A stretch of 64,000 nt of DNA from Pseudomonas sp. PDM15 (GCF_014851565.1 NZ_JACVAA010000001.1:766015-830014), one strand, 5' to 3'; counted from the first letter of the stretch, positions 25,943 to 35,844 are shown. Numbers and translations: made by a program. Notes: generated by a model from the sequence alone, not told the origin.

Positions 25943-26493
25943 CGGGCGTCGTCTTGGTTGAAGTGGTGGAGCAGGGCGAGCAACAGGCCGAGCAGGATAA
26001 AGGCGCCGGCGGCGTGCGTCAGCAATGGCATGCCGCTCGACCAGTGCCAGCCGCTGGCGGCGGGCCCCAGCAGCCAGTCGGCATGGGCGAACAGGCTGCC
26101 ATGGCCGAGCAGCTCGCGCAGGCCGCCGAGCAGAGTGGCGAGCAGCGCGAAGATCAGGCCGGGCCTGAGGCCTGCCAACGCGGAGTGTTGGTCATCCAGA
26201 GCCAGCGCCAGGCAGGGCAGGATCAACAGCGGCAGGAACAGTTCGAGGGCGCCTGCCAGCTCGGCGCTGAGCAACTGCAGCGCAAGCGCCACAAAGCCGG
26301 CCAGGATGCCGCCGATCAGCAGAGCCGCCAGCACCAGGGCGCTGCCGTGCATCCGAGCGCGTAGCGGGGCCAGCAGCAGGCCACAGAGCAGTAGAACCAG
26401 CAGGCCGCACAGGCCAATGCCGAGCGCCTTGATCAGCAGATCGGTGCAGCCCAGCAGGGGCGCCAGAGCGAGTACCTGTAGGGAGCGTTTCAT
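25939..26493 (-). CDS. rnfE: Rnf complex subunit RnfE-like
   Basis: This 184-residue inner-membrane protein of the Rnf-Nqr (RnfA/RnfE/NqrD/NqrE) family has about six helices. The two half-membrane cysteines that hold an iron-sulfur centre in characterised complexes appear present, in APLLGCTDLL and LPLLILPCLAL. The C-terminal LRELLGHGSLFAHADWLLG fits RnfE. Sequence is quite divergent from E. coli RsxE. It overlaps rnfG and nth by four bases at either end. Confidence 0.87.
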   Translation of the reverse strand: MKRSLQVLALAPLLGCTDLLIKALGIGLCGLLVLLLCGLLLAPLRARMHGSALVLAALLIGGILAGFVALALQLLSAELAGALELFLPLLILPCLALALDDQHSALAGLRPGLIFALLATLLGGLRELLGHGSLFAHADWLLGPAASGWHWSSGMPLLTHAAGAFILLGLLLALLHHFNQDDAR

Positions 26494-27080
26494 GGCTGTG
26501 CCTCCAGCAGTCGTTCGCGCTCGGCATCGAAGAATCTCAGCGCGCGCTGCAGGGCGTCGGTCACCGCACGCGAGGTAACGGTAGCGCCAGCGATATGGTC
26601 GACCTGGCCGCCATCTGCGCGTAGCGTCCAGTTGGCCTCCAGTGTCTTGTCGGAGAAACCGCCCAGCCAGCGGGCCCGGTCGGGCGCCAACAGATCGGCC
26701 AGGCCCGGCGTCTCTTGCTGTTGCAGCACCTTGCTGGCTAGCAGGCGGCCATCTGTGGTGATCGCCACCAGCAGGTGGATCGGCCCCTCGTAGCCGCGGG
26801 CGCTGACCGGCAGCAGCACGGCGCTGGGTCGGCCGTTCAGGCTGGCCAGGTAGCCCGGTTCGGCGCTGGCATTGCCCAGCGGGCCACCGGCCGGCAGCGC
26901 GATGGGGCTGCGTAGCGGGCGATTGTCGTAGCTGCCGGCGGGCAGCAGGTCGAGCAGGGTCCGTTCGGCGGCGGCCTCGCGCTGTTGCTCGATGCGCGGC
27001 GCGGCGAGGTGCTGGAAGACGACGAGCAGGCCGGCGCCGATTAGGGCGATCAGCAGCAGGCGCGGGGCGGCGCGTTTCAT
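26490..27080 (-). CDS. rnfG: Rnf complex subunit RnfG (FMN-binding)
   Basis: This 196-residue protein has one N-terminal membrane helix and a periplasmic FMN-binding domain. The covalent flavinylation motif near the C-terminus is intact (GATVTSRAVTDAL; FMN is attached to the threonine). QQQETPGLAD is the usual RnfG/NqrC segment. It overlaps rnfD and rnfE by four bases each. It should carry electrons on the outer face of the inner membrane. Confidence 0.92.
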   Translation of the reverse strand: MKRAAPRLLLIALIGAGLLVVFQHLAAPRIEQQREAAAERTLLDLLPAGSYDNRPLRSPIALPAGGPLGNASAEPGYLASLNGRPSAVLLPVSARGYEGPIHLLVAITTDGRLLASKVLQQQETPGLADLLAPDRARWLGGFSDKTLEANWTLRADGGQVDHIAGATVTSRAVTDALQRALRFFDAERERLLEAQP

Positions 27081-28081
27081 CGCGGCACTCCCAGGCGATC
27101 CAGTCGGGTGACGCAGAGGTTCATCAGCAGCACGGCGAAGGCCAGGCCGTCCGGGTAGCCGCCCCAGGTGCGGATCACGTAGGTCAGCAGGCCGACGCCG
27201 ATACCGAAGTACAGGCGCCCGCGCGCACTATCCGGGCCGCTGACCGGCTCGGTGATGATGAAGAAGGCGCCGAGCATGGTGGCGCCGCTGAACAGGTGCA
27301 GCAGTGGTGAGCCGTTGGAGTCGGAGCCCGAGCCGTTCCAGCACAGCAGGCTGGCGACGAACAGGGCGCCGAGCATGCCGACCGGCGCCTGCCAGCGGAT
27401 CACCTTCTGCTGCAGGAGGAACAGGCCGCCGGCGAGGAAGGCCAGATTGACCCATTCCACGCCACGCCCGCCGACACCGCCGAAGGCCGAGTGGCTGGTG
27501 AACAGTTCGTCGACGGTCAGACGGTCGTTGTGGCGCAAGCTGTCCAGCACCGTGGCCTGGCTCCAGCCGTCCGGCAGGCCGGAGCCGAAGCCGAAGATCT
27601 GCTGCAGCCCGGCGAGCAGGTCGTGGCCGCCGCCAGGCGCTGGCCAATGCACCATCTGCGCCGGGAAGGCGACCAGGGCGAAGGCGTAGCCGAGCATGGC
27701 TGGGTTGAACGGGTTGCTGCCGAAACCGCCGAACAGCGACTTGCCGAACAGGCTGGCGAAGGCGGCACTGGCCACTGTCAGCCACCAGGGCGCGTAGCCG
27801 GGCAGGGCCAGGGCCAGCAGCAGGGCGCTGACCAGGCCGCTGCCTTCGGCCAGTAGCGGCTGCTCGAACAGGCTGTGCTGCCGCGGCGTGAGCGGCTGGC
27901 CGCGCAGGCGACGGGTCAGCAGGTCGCAGGCGCAGCAGGTGACGATGGCCAGCAGCAACTGGATCAGCAGGCCCCAGCCGTTGAACCAGAGCAGGGCCAG
28001 GGCGCCGGGCAGGCAGGCGAGCAGCACCCGCTGCATGCTCGGGCGTGGGTCGAAGGCGATCTCAGGGCTGCTGGTAGTCAT
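27077..28081 (-). CDS. rnfD: Rnf complex subunit RnfD (FMN-binding)
   Basis: This 334-residue membrane protein has about nine helices and the covalent FMN site [10 protein letters not shown]; the following ITEPVSGP and [15 protein letters not shown] segments are typical of RnfD/Nqr[17 protein letters not shown] was chosen as the start; it overlaps the end of rnfB by 20 bases. All residues needed for flavin attachment seem present, suggesting that the module is functional. Confidence 0.92.
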   Translation of the reverse strand: MTTSSPEIAFDPRPSMQRVLLACLPGALALLWFNGWGLLIQLLLAIVTCCACDLLTRRLRGQPLTPRQHSLFEQPLLAEGSGLVSALLLALALPGYAPWWLTVASAAFASLFGKSLFGGFGSNPFNPAMLGYAFALVAFPAQMVHWPAPGGGHDLLAGLQQIFGFGSGLPDGWSQATVLDSLRHNDRLTVDELFTSHSAFGGVGGRGVEWVNLAFLAGGLFLLQQKVIRWQAPVGMLGALFVASLLCWNGSGSDSNGSPLLHLFSGATMLGAFFIITEPVSGPDSARGRLYFGIGVGLLTYVIRTWGGYPDGLAFAVLLMNLCVTRLDRLGVPR

Positions 28082-29201
28082 GCAGCTGTCGCTCGGCATT
28101 CGCCAGGCGTTGGCGGGCCTGCTGCAGGGTGTCGGTATCCACCGCGGCGGTATTGGCGGCCAGGCGTCGCTCCAGGCGCAGCAGCTCGGCGCGGGCATAG
28201 GAATGCTCGGTCTTCAGCTCGCGCAGCTGCGAGTCTACCGAGTACTTGTCGGTGCGTACCAGGTTGGGCAGCGGCTTGCCGCTGGCTTCTTCGGCGGCAT
28301 GCAGGGCTTGCGCGGCGGCCTCCAAATTGGCGCGCAGAGCCTGCAGCGTGCTGTCGTCCGCGCCGTGGCGCGTGGCCTTGTCCAGCTCGGCGCGACGCAA
28401 GGCGAACTGGATCTTGGCCTGCTTGAGCGCGGTGATGCCGGGTGTGACAGCAGCTGGCGCCGGCTGCGTGGCCGCGTCCAGCGCGCGTTGGGCCTGCTCG
28501 GCGGCCTGGCGCAGTTCGTCCACCTGGCGCTGCAGTTCAGGGGTGCCGTGCTGGGCCAACTGCTTCTCGGCCTTGCTCAGCACCACCTTGGCCATGGCCG
28601 CCTCGATCTTCAGGCGCTTGTAGCTGTCGTCGTTGCTCGCGGCCGGTTGCGCTGTGGGCGTGGCGGTGCTCACCGCCGGCGCACGGGAGGCGCGCTCGGC
28701 CTTGCGCCGGGCTTCGTCACGCGCCAGGCGGGCGAGGTGGGCCTCGTGGCGGCTGCGGAACTGATCGGCACGCTCGCGCTGTTGCTGAGCCTGCGCGCCG
28801 GCTAGCGGCAGGATATCGATGCAGTCGACCGGGCAGGGCGCCACGCACAGCTCGCAGCCGGTGCATTCTGCGGTGATCACCGTGTGCATCAGCTTGGCCG
28901 CGCCGACGATGGCGTCCACCGGGCAGGCCTGGATGCACTTGGTGCAGCCGATGCACTCGGCTTCGCGAATCAGGGCGATCTGCGGCGGTACGGCGGGCAG
29001 CTCCAGCGGCAGCTCCGGCACTTCCAGCAGGCGCGCCAGGGCATGGATGGTGGCGGTGCCGCCCGGCGGGCACTTGTTGATCGCCTCACCATTAGAGATG
29101 CCCTCGGCGTAGGGCTTGCAGCCGGGATGGCCGCACTTGCCGCACTGGGTCTGCGGCAGCAGGGCATCGATGGCCTCAATGCGTCGCAGCGCGTTGCTCA
29201 T
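28062..29201 (-). CDS. rnfB: Rnf subunit RnfB with a long RnfC-like C-terminal tail
   Basis: This 379-residue iron-sulfur protein has the RnfB core in residues 1-155: a first cluster domain (CGKCGHPGC...CPPGG) and two [4Fe-4S] ferredoxin motifs ([24 protein letters not shown]). It lacks the N-terminal membrane helix of E. coli RsxB. After the core come about 220 residues of Ala/Arg/Glu-rich helix ([19 protein letters not shown] and later coiled coil) resembling the tail of RnfC. No RnfC core is encoded between rnfA and rnfD, where it would be expected. The start overlaps the rnfA stop as ATGA. Confidence 0.88.
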   Translation of the reverse strand: MSNALRRIEAIDALLPQTQCGKCGHPGCKPYAEGISNGEAINKCPPGGTATIHALARLLEVPELPLELPAVPPQIALIREAECIGCTKCIQACPVDAIVGAAKLMHTVITAECTGCELCVAPCPVDCIDILPLAGAQAQQQRERADQFRSRHEAHLARLARDEARRKAERASRAPAVSTATPTAQPAASNDDSYKRLKIEAAMAKVVLSKAEKQLAQHGTPELQRQVDELRQAAEQAQRALDAATQPAPAAVTPGITALKQAKIQFALRRAELDKATRHGADDSTLQALRANLEAAAQALHAAEEASGKPLPNLVRTDKYSVDSQLRELKTEHSYARAELLRLERRLAANTAAVDTDTLQQARQRLANAERQLHDYQQP

Positions 29202-29746
29202 GCCGCCCCCATGCCGCTGAAGCCGAGAAAGGCTAGGCTCATCAGGCCCGCGGCGATCAGCAGGATCGGCGTGCCGCGGAAGGCTGCGGGTATATCGCAC
29301 TGCTCGATGCGCTCGAGCAGGTCGCTCATCAGTTGCAAGACCAGCCAGAAGCCCAGGCCGCCGCCGATGCCCAGGGCCAACGCGGCGGAGAAGTTCTCCA
29401 GAGAGCGCGCCAGCAGCATGGCACCGAGGCCATTGCCGAGCAGCAGTGGCCACAAGCCGTCCAGGGGCAGGGTGGTGCGCAGGCGCGCCAGCAGAGCCAG
29501 GCTGAGCCAGCTCAGGGCGGCCAGCAGCGGCAGGCTGATGAGCAGGTAGAGATAGGCCAGGTCGACGGTCTGCAGAGCTTGTTGCAGGAACCAGGCGCTA
29601 GGTGCGCTGAGCAGGATCAGCAAGGCGCCGGCCGGTCCCAGCGCCTGTAAGCGGGCGCTGCGCAGGGCGTCGGCAGCGAGCGGCAGGCCGAGGATCAGGT
29701 TGCTGACCAGCGCGGCGCCGATCAGGGCGAAGAGGAAGTCGCTCAT
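29198..29746 (-). CDS. rnfA: Rnf complex subunit RnfA-like, without the conserved cysteines
   Basis: This 182-residue membrane protein of the Rnf-Nqr family has six helices. The C-terminus ([28 protein letters not shown]) is clearly RnfA-like. However, the positions of the two cysteines of E. coli RsxA (LGLCPFMG and TTNCAVLG) read LGLPLAAD and LLGNGLGA here. Those cysteines bind an iron-sulfur centre in the membrane. It is the first rnf gene, 58 bases after metG, with GGAG before the ATG. Confidence 0.85.
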   Translation of the reverse strand: MSDFLFALIGAALVSNLILGLPLAADALRSARLQALGPAGALLILLSAPSAWFLQQALQTVDLAYLYLLISLPLLAALSWLSLALLARLRTTLPLDGLWPLLLGNGLGAMLLARSLENFSAALALGIGGGLGFWLVLQLMSDLLERIEQCDIPAAFRGTPILLIAAGLMSLAFLGFSGMGAA

Positions 29747-29804
29747 GCGTATCTGCTCCAGGCCCGCGACTGGCGCCGCGTGCCTGTTACAAGGCTAGCC
29801 CAGC

Positions 29805-31841
29805 TTATTTGACGCGCTGCCCCGGCTTGGCGCCGCTGTCCGGGCTGAGCAGGTAGATTTCCTCGCCGCCTGGGCCTGCGGCCAGGACCATGCCTTCGCT
29901 GATGCCGAACTTCATCTTGCGCGGAGCCAGGTTGGCCACGTACAGGGTCAGGCGGCCTTCCAGCTTGCTCGGGTCCGGGTAGGCGGACTTGATGCCGGAG
30001 AACACGTTGCGCTTCTCGTCGCCGATATCCAGCGACAGGCGCAGCAGCTTGTCGGCACCCTCGACGAACTCGCACTTCTCGATCAGGGCGATGCGCAGGT
30101 CCACGGCAGCGAAGGCGTCGAAGTTGATCTCGGCGGCCAGCGGGTCCTTGGTCAGCTCACCATTGCCAGCGGGCTTGGTGGCTTCGGCGGCGAGGTCTTC
30201 CTTGGAGGCTTCGGTCATGGCTTCGATCTTCGCGGGTTCGATACGGGTCAGCAGCGGGTTGAACGGGTTCAGCTGGTGGTCGGCCAGCGGGGTGGCCAGG
30301 TCGTTCCAGCTCAGCGGGGCGACGTTGAGGAAGGCCTCGGCGTCGGCGGCCAGCTTCGGCAGCACCGGCTTAAGCAGGATCACCAGCTGGCGGAACAGGT
30401 TGACGCCCAGGGCGCAGATGTCCTGTACCTCGGCCTGCTTGCCCTCGACCTTGTTCAGTGCCCACGGCGCCTTGTCGGCGATCCAGGCGTTGGCGCGGTC
30501 GGCCAGGGCCATGATCTCGCGCATGGCGCGGGAGAAGTCGCGGGCCTCGTAGGCTTCGGCGATGCTCGGCGCGGCGGCCTGGAAGGCAGCCCACAGTTCC
30601 GGCTCGGGGTTGGCGTCGACCAGCACGCCGGCGTTGCCCTTGTGGATGAAGCCGGCGCAGCGGCTGGCGATGTTGACCACCTTGCCGACCAGGTCGGAGT
30701 TGACCTTCTGCACGAAGTCTTCGAGGTTCAGGTCGAGGTCGTCCACGCCGCGGCTGAGCTTGGATGCGTAGTAGTAGCGCAGGTACTCCGGGTTCAGGTG
30801 GTCCAGGTAGGTGCGCGCCTTGATGAAGGTGCCGCGCGACTTGGACATCTTCTGGCCGTTGACGGTCAGGTAGCCGTGCACGTTGACGCCGGTCGGTTTG
30901 CGGTAGCCGGCGCCTTCCAGCATGGCCGGCCAGAACAGGGCATGGAAGTTGACGATGTCCTTGCCGATGAAGTGGTACAGCTCGGCGGTCGAGTCCTTGT
31001 TCCAGAAGGCGTCGAAGTCCAGCTCCGGGCGCTTGCTGCACAGGTTCTTGAAGCTGGCCATGTAGCCGATCGGTGCGTCCAGCCAGACGTAGAAGTACTT
31101 GCCCGGCTCATCGGGGATTTCGAAGCCGAAGTACGGCGCATCGCGGGAGATGTCCCACTCCTGCAGGCCGCCATCCAGCCATTCGGCGATCTTGTTGGCC
31201 ACGGCGTCCTGCAGGGTGCCGGAGCGCGTCCAGCTCTTCAGCATGGCCTCGAAGTCGGGCAGCTTGAAGAAGAAGTGCTTGGAGCCCTTGAGCACCGGCA
31301 CGGCGCCGGAGATGGCCGAGCGCGGGTTCTTCAGCTCGGTCGGCTCGTAGGTGGCGCCGCATTTCTCGCAGTTGTCGCCGTACTGGTCCTCGGCCGCGCA
31401 TTTCGGGCAGGTGCCCTTGATGAAGCGGTCGGCGAGGAACATGCCCTTCTCGGGGTCGAAGTACTGGGTCACCGAGCGGGTGGCGATGTGGCCGTTGTCG
31501 CGCAGGGCCAGGTAGATGGCGGCGGACAGCTCGCGGTTCTCTTCCGAATGGGTCGAGTGGTAGTTGTCGAAGTCCACGCCGAAGTCGGCGAAGTCGGCCA
31601 TGTGCTCGGCACGGACGTTGTCGATCAGCTGTTCCGGCGTGATGCCTTCCTTCTCGGCGCGCAGCATGATGGCCGAGCCGTGGGCGTCGTCGGCGCAGAC
31701 GTAGATGGCCTGGTTGCCGCGCAGCTTCTGGAAGCGTACCCACATGTCGGTCTGTAGATACTCGAGCATGTGGCCGAGGTGGATCGAGCCGTTGGCGTAG
31801 GGCAGGGCGCTGGTGACGAGAATCTTGCGGGCTTCGGACAT
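29805..31841 (-). CDS. metG: Methionyl-tRNA synthetase
   Basis: This 678-residue class I synthetase has a Rossmann core with the HIGH-type signature (HLGHM), a zinc-binding connective peptide ([18 protein letters not shown]) and the KMSKS loop ([11 protein letters not shown]). A C-terminal tRNA-binding/dimer domain (from about 575) ends [16 protein letters not shown] in [12 protein letters not shown]. It starts 131 bases from divergent apbC, and its promoter shows TATAGT on the minus strand. The rnf genes follow 58 bases downstream and may be read from the same mRNA. Confidence 0.97.
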   Translation of the reverse strand: MSEARKILVTSALPYANGSIHLGHMLEYLQTDMWVRFQKLRGNQAIYVCADDAHGSAIMLRAEKEGITPEQLIDNVRAEHMADFADFGVDFDNYHSTHSEENRELSAAIYLALRDNGHIATRSVTQYFDPEKGMFLADRFIKGTCPKCAAEDQYGDNCEKCGATYEPTELKNPRSAISGAVPVLKGSKHFFFKLPDFEAMLKSWTRSGTLQDAVANKIAEWLDGGLQEWDISRDAPYFGFEIPDEPGKYFYVWLDAPIGYMASFKNLCSKRPELDFDAFWNKDSTAELYHFIGKDIVNFHALFWPAMLEGAGYRKPTGVNVHGYLTVNGQKMSKSRGTFIKARTYLDHLNPEYLRYYYASKLSRGVDDLDLNLEDFVQKVNSDLVGKVVNIASRCAGFIHKGNAGVLVDANPEPELWAAFQAAAPSIAEAYEARDFSRAMREIMALADRANAWIADKAPWALNKVEGKQAEVQDICALGVNLFRQLVILLKPVLPKLAADAEAFLNVAPLSWNDLATPLADHQLNPFNPLLTRIEPAKIEAMTEASKEDLAAEATKPAGNGELTKDPLAAEINFDAFAAVDLRIALIEKCEFVEGADKLLRLSLDIGDEKRNVFSGIKSAYPDPSKLEGRLTLYVANLAPRKMKFGISEGMVLAAGPGGEEIYLLSPDSGAKPGQRVK

Positions 31842-31972
31842 GGTGATCGGGCCATCGGGTGTTACGAGGGAAGTCGGCCACTATATAGGCGCGGCGTTTT
31901 TTTTTCATCCGAGCCGGCTTGGGCGTGGGGTAATATGCCCGCCTGTTTTGCTCTGCCTTTCGGAGTTGCCCC

Positions 31973-33067
31973 ATGAGCGCCGTCACCCGCGAAGCGGTCG
32001 AAGCCCGCCTGCGTCAGTTCACCGACCCCCATCTGAACCAGGACCCGGTCAGCGCCGGCTGCCTGCGTGAAGTCGACATCCAGGGCGGCAAGGTCGCCGT
32101 GCGCCTGGAGCTGGGCTACCCCGCTGGATTGTTCAAGAGCGGCTGGGCGCAGATGCTGCAGATGGCGCTGGAAGGCCTGGATGGTGTGGAGTCCGCGCAG
32201 GTGAAGGTGGATGTGGCCATCGCCGCGCACAAGGCCCAGGAGCAGGTGCCGGCACTGGCCGGGGTGAAGAACATCATCGCCGTGGCGTCCGGCAAGGGCG
32301 GCGTGGGCAAGTCCACCACCGCCGCCAACCTGGCGCTGGCCCTGGCCCGCGAAGGCGCCCGCGTCGGCATCCTCGACGCCGATATCTACGGCCCCAGCCA
32401 GGGCATCATGTTCGGCATCCCGGAAGGCACTCGTCCGCAGGTGCGCGACCAGAAGTTCTTCGTGCCGCTGCATGCCCATGGCGTACAGGTGATGTCCATG
32501 GCCTTCCTCACCGACGACAACACTCCGTTGGTGTGGCGTGGGCCGATGGTTTCCGGCGCATTGCTGCAGTTGGTGACTCAGACCGCCTGGGATGACCTGG
32601 ACTACCTGGTCATCGACATGCCGCCGGGCACCGGTGACATCCAGCTGACTCTGGCGCAGAAGGTGCCGGTGGCAGGTAGTGTGATTGTTACCACCCCGCA
32701 GGACCTGGCCCTGCTGGACGCCAAGAAGGGCGTGGAGATGTTCCGCAAGGTCAACATCCCGGTGCTTGGGGTGGTGGAGAACATGGCCGTACACATCTGC
32801 TCCAACTGTGGCCATGCCGAGCACCTGTTCGGCGAGGGCGGTGGCGAGAAACTGGCGGCCCAGTACGGCGTCGACCTGCTGGCCTCGCTGCCGCTATCCA
32901 TGGCCATCCGCATGCAGGCCGACGGTGGCAAACCGACCGTGGTGGCCGACACCGAGAGCCAGATCGCCATGATCTACCAGGAAATGGCTCGCAGCGTCGG
33001 CGCGCGCATCGCCCAGTCGGGGCTGGGGGCGCAGGCGATGCCGACCATCGAGATCAGCGACGACTGA
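31973..33067 (+). CDS. apbC: Iron-sulfur cluster carrier protein ApbC/Mrp
   Basis: This 364-residue ATPase binds and passes on [4Fe-4S] clusters. An N-terminal MIP18-like domain (about 1-80) precedes the NTPase, which has the deviant Walker A GKGGVGKSTT, the ID of DADIYGPSQG and DMPPGTGD. The cluster-binding CxxC is in HICSNCGHAE. CGGAG precedes the ATG by seven bases, and a TAATAT box lies at 31931-31936. It is divergent from metG, a common pairing in proteobacteria. Confidence 0.94.
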   Translation: MSAVTREAVEARLRQFTDPHLNQDPVSAGCLREVDIQGGKVAVRLELGYPAGLFKSGWAQMLQMALEGLDGVESAQVKVDVAIAAHKAQEQVPALAGVKNIIAVASGKGGVGKSTTAANLALALAREGARVGILDADIYGPSQGIMFGIPEGTRPQVRDQKFFVPLHAHGVQVMSMAFLTDDNTPLVWRGPMVSGALLQLVTQTAWDDLDYLVIDMPPGTGDIQLTLAQKVPVAGSVIVTTPQDLALLDAKKGVEMFRKVNIPVLGVVENMAVHICSNCGHAEHLFGEGGGEKLAAQYGVDLLASLPLSMAIRMQADGGKPTVVADTESQIAMIYQEMARSVGARIAQSGLGAQAMPTIEISDD

Positions 33068-33239
33068 CGGTCGGCTGCGCGTCGGCCATGCGTCGTTGGC
33101 AAAGCGCCTCAGGCTGCTCATTTACTCTATGTAAACTCCGCGCCCTCGGCCCTTTGCCGCCTAGGGGCCTTTGAACCGGGCCCCTCCTCCCGGTAAGATG
33201 CGCGATCATTTTTCAGCCAATAGCTTCAGGACGCCTGCC

Positions 33240-33806
33240 ATGAGCATCAAATCGGACAAGTGGATTCGCCGCATGGCCCAGGAACACGGGATGATCGAGC
33301 CCTTCGTCGAGCGCCAGATCCGTGGTGCCGACGACAGCCGGGTGATCTCCTACGGCGTCTCCAGCTATGGCTACGACGTGCGCTGCGCCGCCGAATTCAA
33401 GGTGTTCACCAATATCCACTCGGCCGTGGTCGACCCGAAGAACTTCGACGAGAAGAGCTTCGTCGACATCAACAGCGACGTCTGCATCATCCCGCCGAAC
33501 TCTTTCGCCCTGGCTCGTACCGTCGAGTACTTCCGCATCCCGCGTGACGTGCTGACTATCTGCCTGGGCAAGAGCACCTACGCACGCTGCGGCATCATCG
33601 TCAACGTCACGCCGCTGGAGCCGGAATGGGAAGGCCACGTGACCCTGGAGTTCTCCAACACCACCAACTTGCCGGCGAAGATCTACGCCCACGAAGGCGT
33701 GGCGCAGATGCTGTTCCTGCAGTCCGACGAGGCCTGCGAAGTGTCCTACGCCGACCGTGGCGGTAAATACCAGGGCCAGACCGGCGTGACCCTGCCGAAG
33801 GCCTGA
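33240..33806 (+). CDS. dcd: dCTP deaminase
   Basis: This 188-residue enzyme deaminates dCTP to dUTP on the way to dTTP. It has the trimeric dUTPase-like fold, with [19 protein letters not shown] and the catalytic region [15 protein letters not shown]. Start MSIKSDKW at 33240 gives the family length and has AGGA upstream. A strong terminator at 33823 follows. Confidence 0.95.
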   Translation: MSIKSDKWIRRMAQEHGMIEPFVERQIRGADDSRVISYGVSSYGYDVRCAAEFKVFTNIHSAVVDPKNFDEKSFVDINSDVCIIPPNSFALARTVEYFRIPRDVLTICLGKSTYARCGIIVNVTPLEPEWEGHVTLEFSNTTNLPAKIYAHEGVAQMLFLQSDEACEVSYADRGGKYQGQTGVTLPKA

Positions 33807-33822
33807 TCCGTACTAGTCTGAG

Positions 33823-33847
33823 AAGCCGGGCGTTGCCCGGCTTTTTT
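33823..33847 (+). terminator. Terminator of dcd
   Basis: AAGCCGGGC and GCCCGGCTT pair across GTT and are followed by TTTT. Confidence 0.9.
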
Positions 33848-33873
33848 CTGCCCGCGATACAGGAGTAAGTGCG

Positions 33874-34413
33874 ATGAAATGGCTGCGGATGGCGGCGCTG
33901 CTGCTGATGGTCGGTACCGGCCAGGCCCTGGCCGAGCTGCAGGTACAGACCGATGGCGAGGTGTTTGCTCGGGCATCGAGCGCGCCGCCGGCGGCCTTTA
34001 TCGAGCGTCTCGGCCAGCCCACCGCCGAGCTGCCGCTGCGCCAGGGGCGACGCGGCCTGCTCTACGGCAATTCGCTGCTGCTGGTGTTCGAGGGCGAGCG
34101 GCTGCGCGAACTGCGCTGCTGGCTGGTACCGCAATTTACCGACAAGACGTTTGTCGGCTGGCTACAGAATGTGGAGCATGAGGGCCTCCCTGAGGGCTTT
34201 GTGGTTGATGGCCAGCTGCGCCTGGGTATGCCACGGGCGCAAGCAAGCACCTTCCTTGCCGGGCTCGAGGGCGACGGTGACGAGCTTTCGGATGTGCGCA
34301 TTAGCCATGGCCGCCAGCTCTGGCTTGGCTACGGTCCGGCCCCGGACTACCACCTGGGCGATGATCCAGAGCAACAGGTGGTGGTGTCGATCAGCGTGCT
34401 GTTCGACGATTAA
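33874..34413 (+). CDS. Exported hypothetical protein
   Basis: This 179-residue protein has a signal peptide (MKWLRMAALLLMVGTGQALA) and a mature domain of about 160 residues. RLGQPTAELPLRQGRRGLLYGN and the later LGMPRAQASTFLAG look like a small outer-membrane-assembly-type (BamE/SmpA-like) repeat, but the match is too weak to name. One cysteine (LRCWLV) is present. AGGAGTAAGTGCG precedes the ATG. The function is unknown. Confidence 0.7.
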   Translation: MKWLRMAALLLMVGTGQALAELQVQTDGEVFARASSAPPAAFIERLGQPTAELPLRQGRRGLLYGNSLLLVFEGERLRELRCWLVPQFTDKTFVGWLQNVEHEGLPEGFVVDGQLRLGMPRAQASTFLAGLEGDGDELSDVRISHGRQLWLGYGPAPDYHLGDDPEQQVVVSISVLFDD

Positions 34414-34477
34414 ATCCTGTGAATTCTTCCACGCGGGCGGACTCTACCCCTCAGAGTTCGCCGTGGAGGGCATCAAC

Positions 34478-34660
34478 ATGTACTCGTCATTGGAACACTT
34501 CTTCCCGCCGGGACCGCAGGGCTGGCAGCTGATTGGCGCCATCCCCGGGCAGCCCGATCCGGATCTCCCGGACCAGCCCGGCAAGCCCGATTTGCCGCCG
34601 GTGCCCGGCGAGCCGACCATCCCAGACCAGCCGCCCCCGGCACCGGTCGCGCGGAACTAG
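34478..34660 (+). CDS. Proline-rich micro-protein
   Basis: This 60-residue protein begins MYSSLEHFFPPGPQGW and continues with Pro/Asp-rich repeats (PGQPDPDLPDQPGKPD, PGEPTIPDQ). It has no signal or membrane segment. GTGGAGGGC lies nine bases before the ATG, supporting translation. Its stop codon TAG (34658-34660) overlaps the stop of the convergent transporter gene. I do not recognise a family; the repetitive sequence could also be a chance frame. Confidence 0.5.
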   Translation: MYSSLEHFFPPGPQGWQLIGAIPGQPDPDLPDQPGKPDLPPVPGEPTIPDQPPPAPVARN

Positions 34661-35751
34661 GGCTGGCCCTCGGTCGAGTCGGTCGGCTGCTGCTGTTCTA
34701 CCCACAGCCAGAACAGCTTGTAGCCGACGGCCAGCAGCACCGGGCCGATGAAGAGACCGATGATGCCGCCGGAGACCATGCCGCCGAGGGCGCCGATCAG
34801 CACCACCGGCATTGGCACGTCGACGCCGCGGCCGAGCAGTAGCGGCTTGAGCACGTTGTCCGCCAGCCCGGCGACGAAGATGTAGACGGCGAAGACGATC
34901 GCGCCCAGCGTCGGTCCTTCATTGAAGAACACATAGGCGATCACCGGCAGGGTCACCAGGGTCGCCGGCAGCTGCATGATGCCGAGGATCAGCACGCCCA
35001 GGGCCAGCAGCCCGGCGCCAGGAACGCCCTTGACTACGAATCCGGCGCCGACCAGCAGCATCTGCACGAAGGCGATGCCGATCACCCCCTGGGCGACGGC
35101 GCGGATGGTGGCGGTGCACAGCTCCACCAGCTTCTCGCCATGGCCGCGAGCGACCACCCGCGCGGCCACGCGGCGGGCGCTGCCGTGGCCGTTGTCGCCA
35201 TGAGCCATGATGATGCCGGCGACTACCAGCGCGCCGATGAATACCAGCAATCCCGCGCCGGCGCCGGCCAGCTTGCCCAGCAGCTCCAGGGTGGCGCCCT
35301 TCAGGTGAGGTGCGGCCTGCTGCAGCACGTTGGTGAGGTTAGACGCGGCCTCAGCCCAGAAGGCGTGTAGCGGCTGGCCAATCAGCGGCCACTGGGCCAC
35401 CGTGTCGGGCGGAGGCGGCAGGTGTAGGCCGTCCTGCTTCACCAGGCCGATTCCGTGTTCGACCGACTCGGTCAGCGAGGCGCCGAGCAGGTAGGCCGGC
35501 ACCAGCAGGATGCCGATCGCCAGCAGCACGATCAGGCTCGCCGTGCGGCCGTCGCCCCCCAGGTGCGGCCGCAGTCGCAGGTGCAACGGATAGAGGGTCA
35601 CGGCGAGGATCAACGCCCAGATCATCAGGCTCAGGAATGGCTGGAAGACCTCGTAGCAGGCCACCACCAGTGCGGTGATCAGGCCGGCACGGATCAGCGT
35701 GTCGAGCAGGGTGCGGGGCAACAGTGGGTCCAGGGCGGGGCGTTCGGACAT
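34657..35751 (-). CDS. AI-2E family transporter (PerM/YhhT-like)
   Basis: This 364-residue membrane protein has the PF01594 fold: about eight helices in a 2-1-5 pattern with a large soluble loop (about 115-170), followed by IGIAFVQMLLVGAGF, GLADNVLKPLLLG and GALGGMVSGGIIGLFIGPVLLAV. Members export small molecules such as AI-2 or act as Na+/H+ antiporters, so the substrate is open. Start MSERPALDPL at 35751 is preceded by AGGAAAACGCC. It stands alone on its strand. Confidence 0.87.
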   Translation of the reverse strand: MSERPALDPLLPRTLLDTLIRAGLITALVVACYEVFQPFLSLMIWALILAVTLYPLHLRLRPHLGGDGRTASLIVLLAIGILLVPAYLLGASLTESVEHGIGLVKQDGLHLPPPPDTVAQWPLIGQPLHAFWAEAASNLTNVLQQAAPHLKGATLELLGKLAGAGAGLLVFIGALVVAGIIMAHGDNGHGSARRVAARVVARGHGEKLVELCTATIRAVAQGVIGIAFVQMLLVGAGFVVKGVPGAGLLALGVLILGIMQLPATLVTLPVIAYVFFNEGPTLGAIVFAVYIFVAGLADNVLKPLLLGRGVDVPMPVVLIGALGGMVSGGIIGLFIGPVLLAVGYKLFWLWVEQQQPTDSTEGQP

Positions 35752-35811
35752 GGCGTTTTCCTGGCGTAGGCTCGGGCGAGCCGCTTCGCTTCTGAGCCTA
35801 GCCGTCACCCT

Positions 35812-35835
35812 GCCGCGGGCGCAATGGCCCGCGGC
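35812..35835 (-). terminator. Hairpin after nadE
   Basis: GCCGCGGGC and GCCCGCGGC pair perfectly across GCAATG, ten bases beyond the nadE stop. No T-run follows, so it may be a weak terminator or an mRNA-stabilising stem. Confidence 0.45.
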
Positions 35836-35844
35836 GGCCCCGGG

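Noticed and set aside
28062..29201. A hidden rnfC in another frame between rnfA and rnfD
   Set aside because: No CxxCxxCxxxCP motif pair or RnfC-like sequence appears in any frame there; the gap is filled by the RnfB tail in frame with RnfB.
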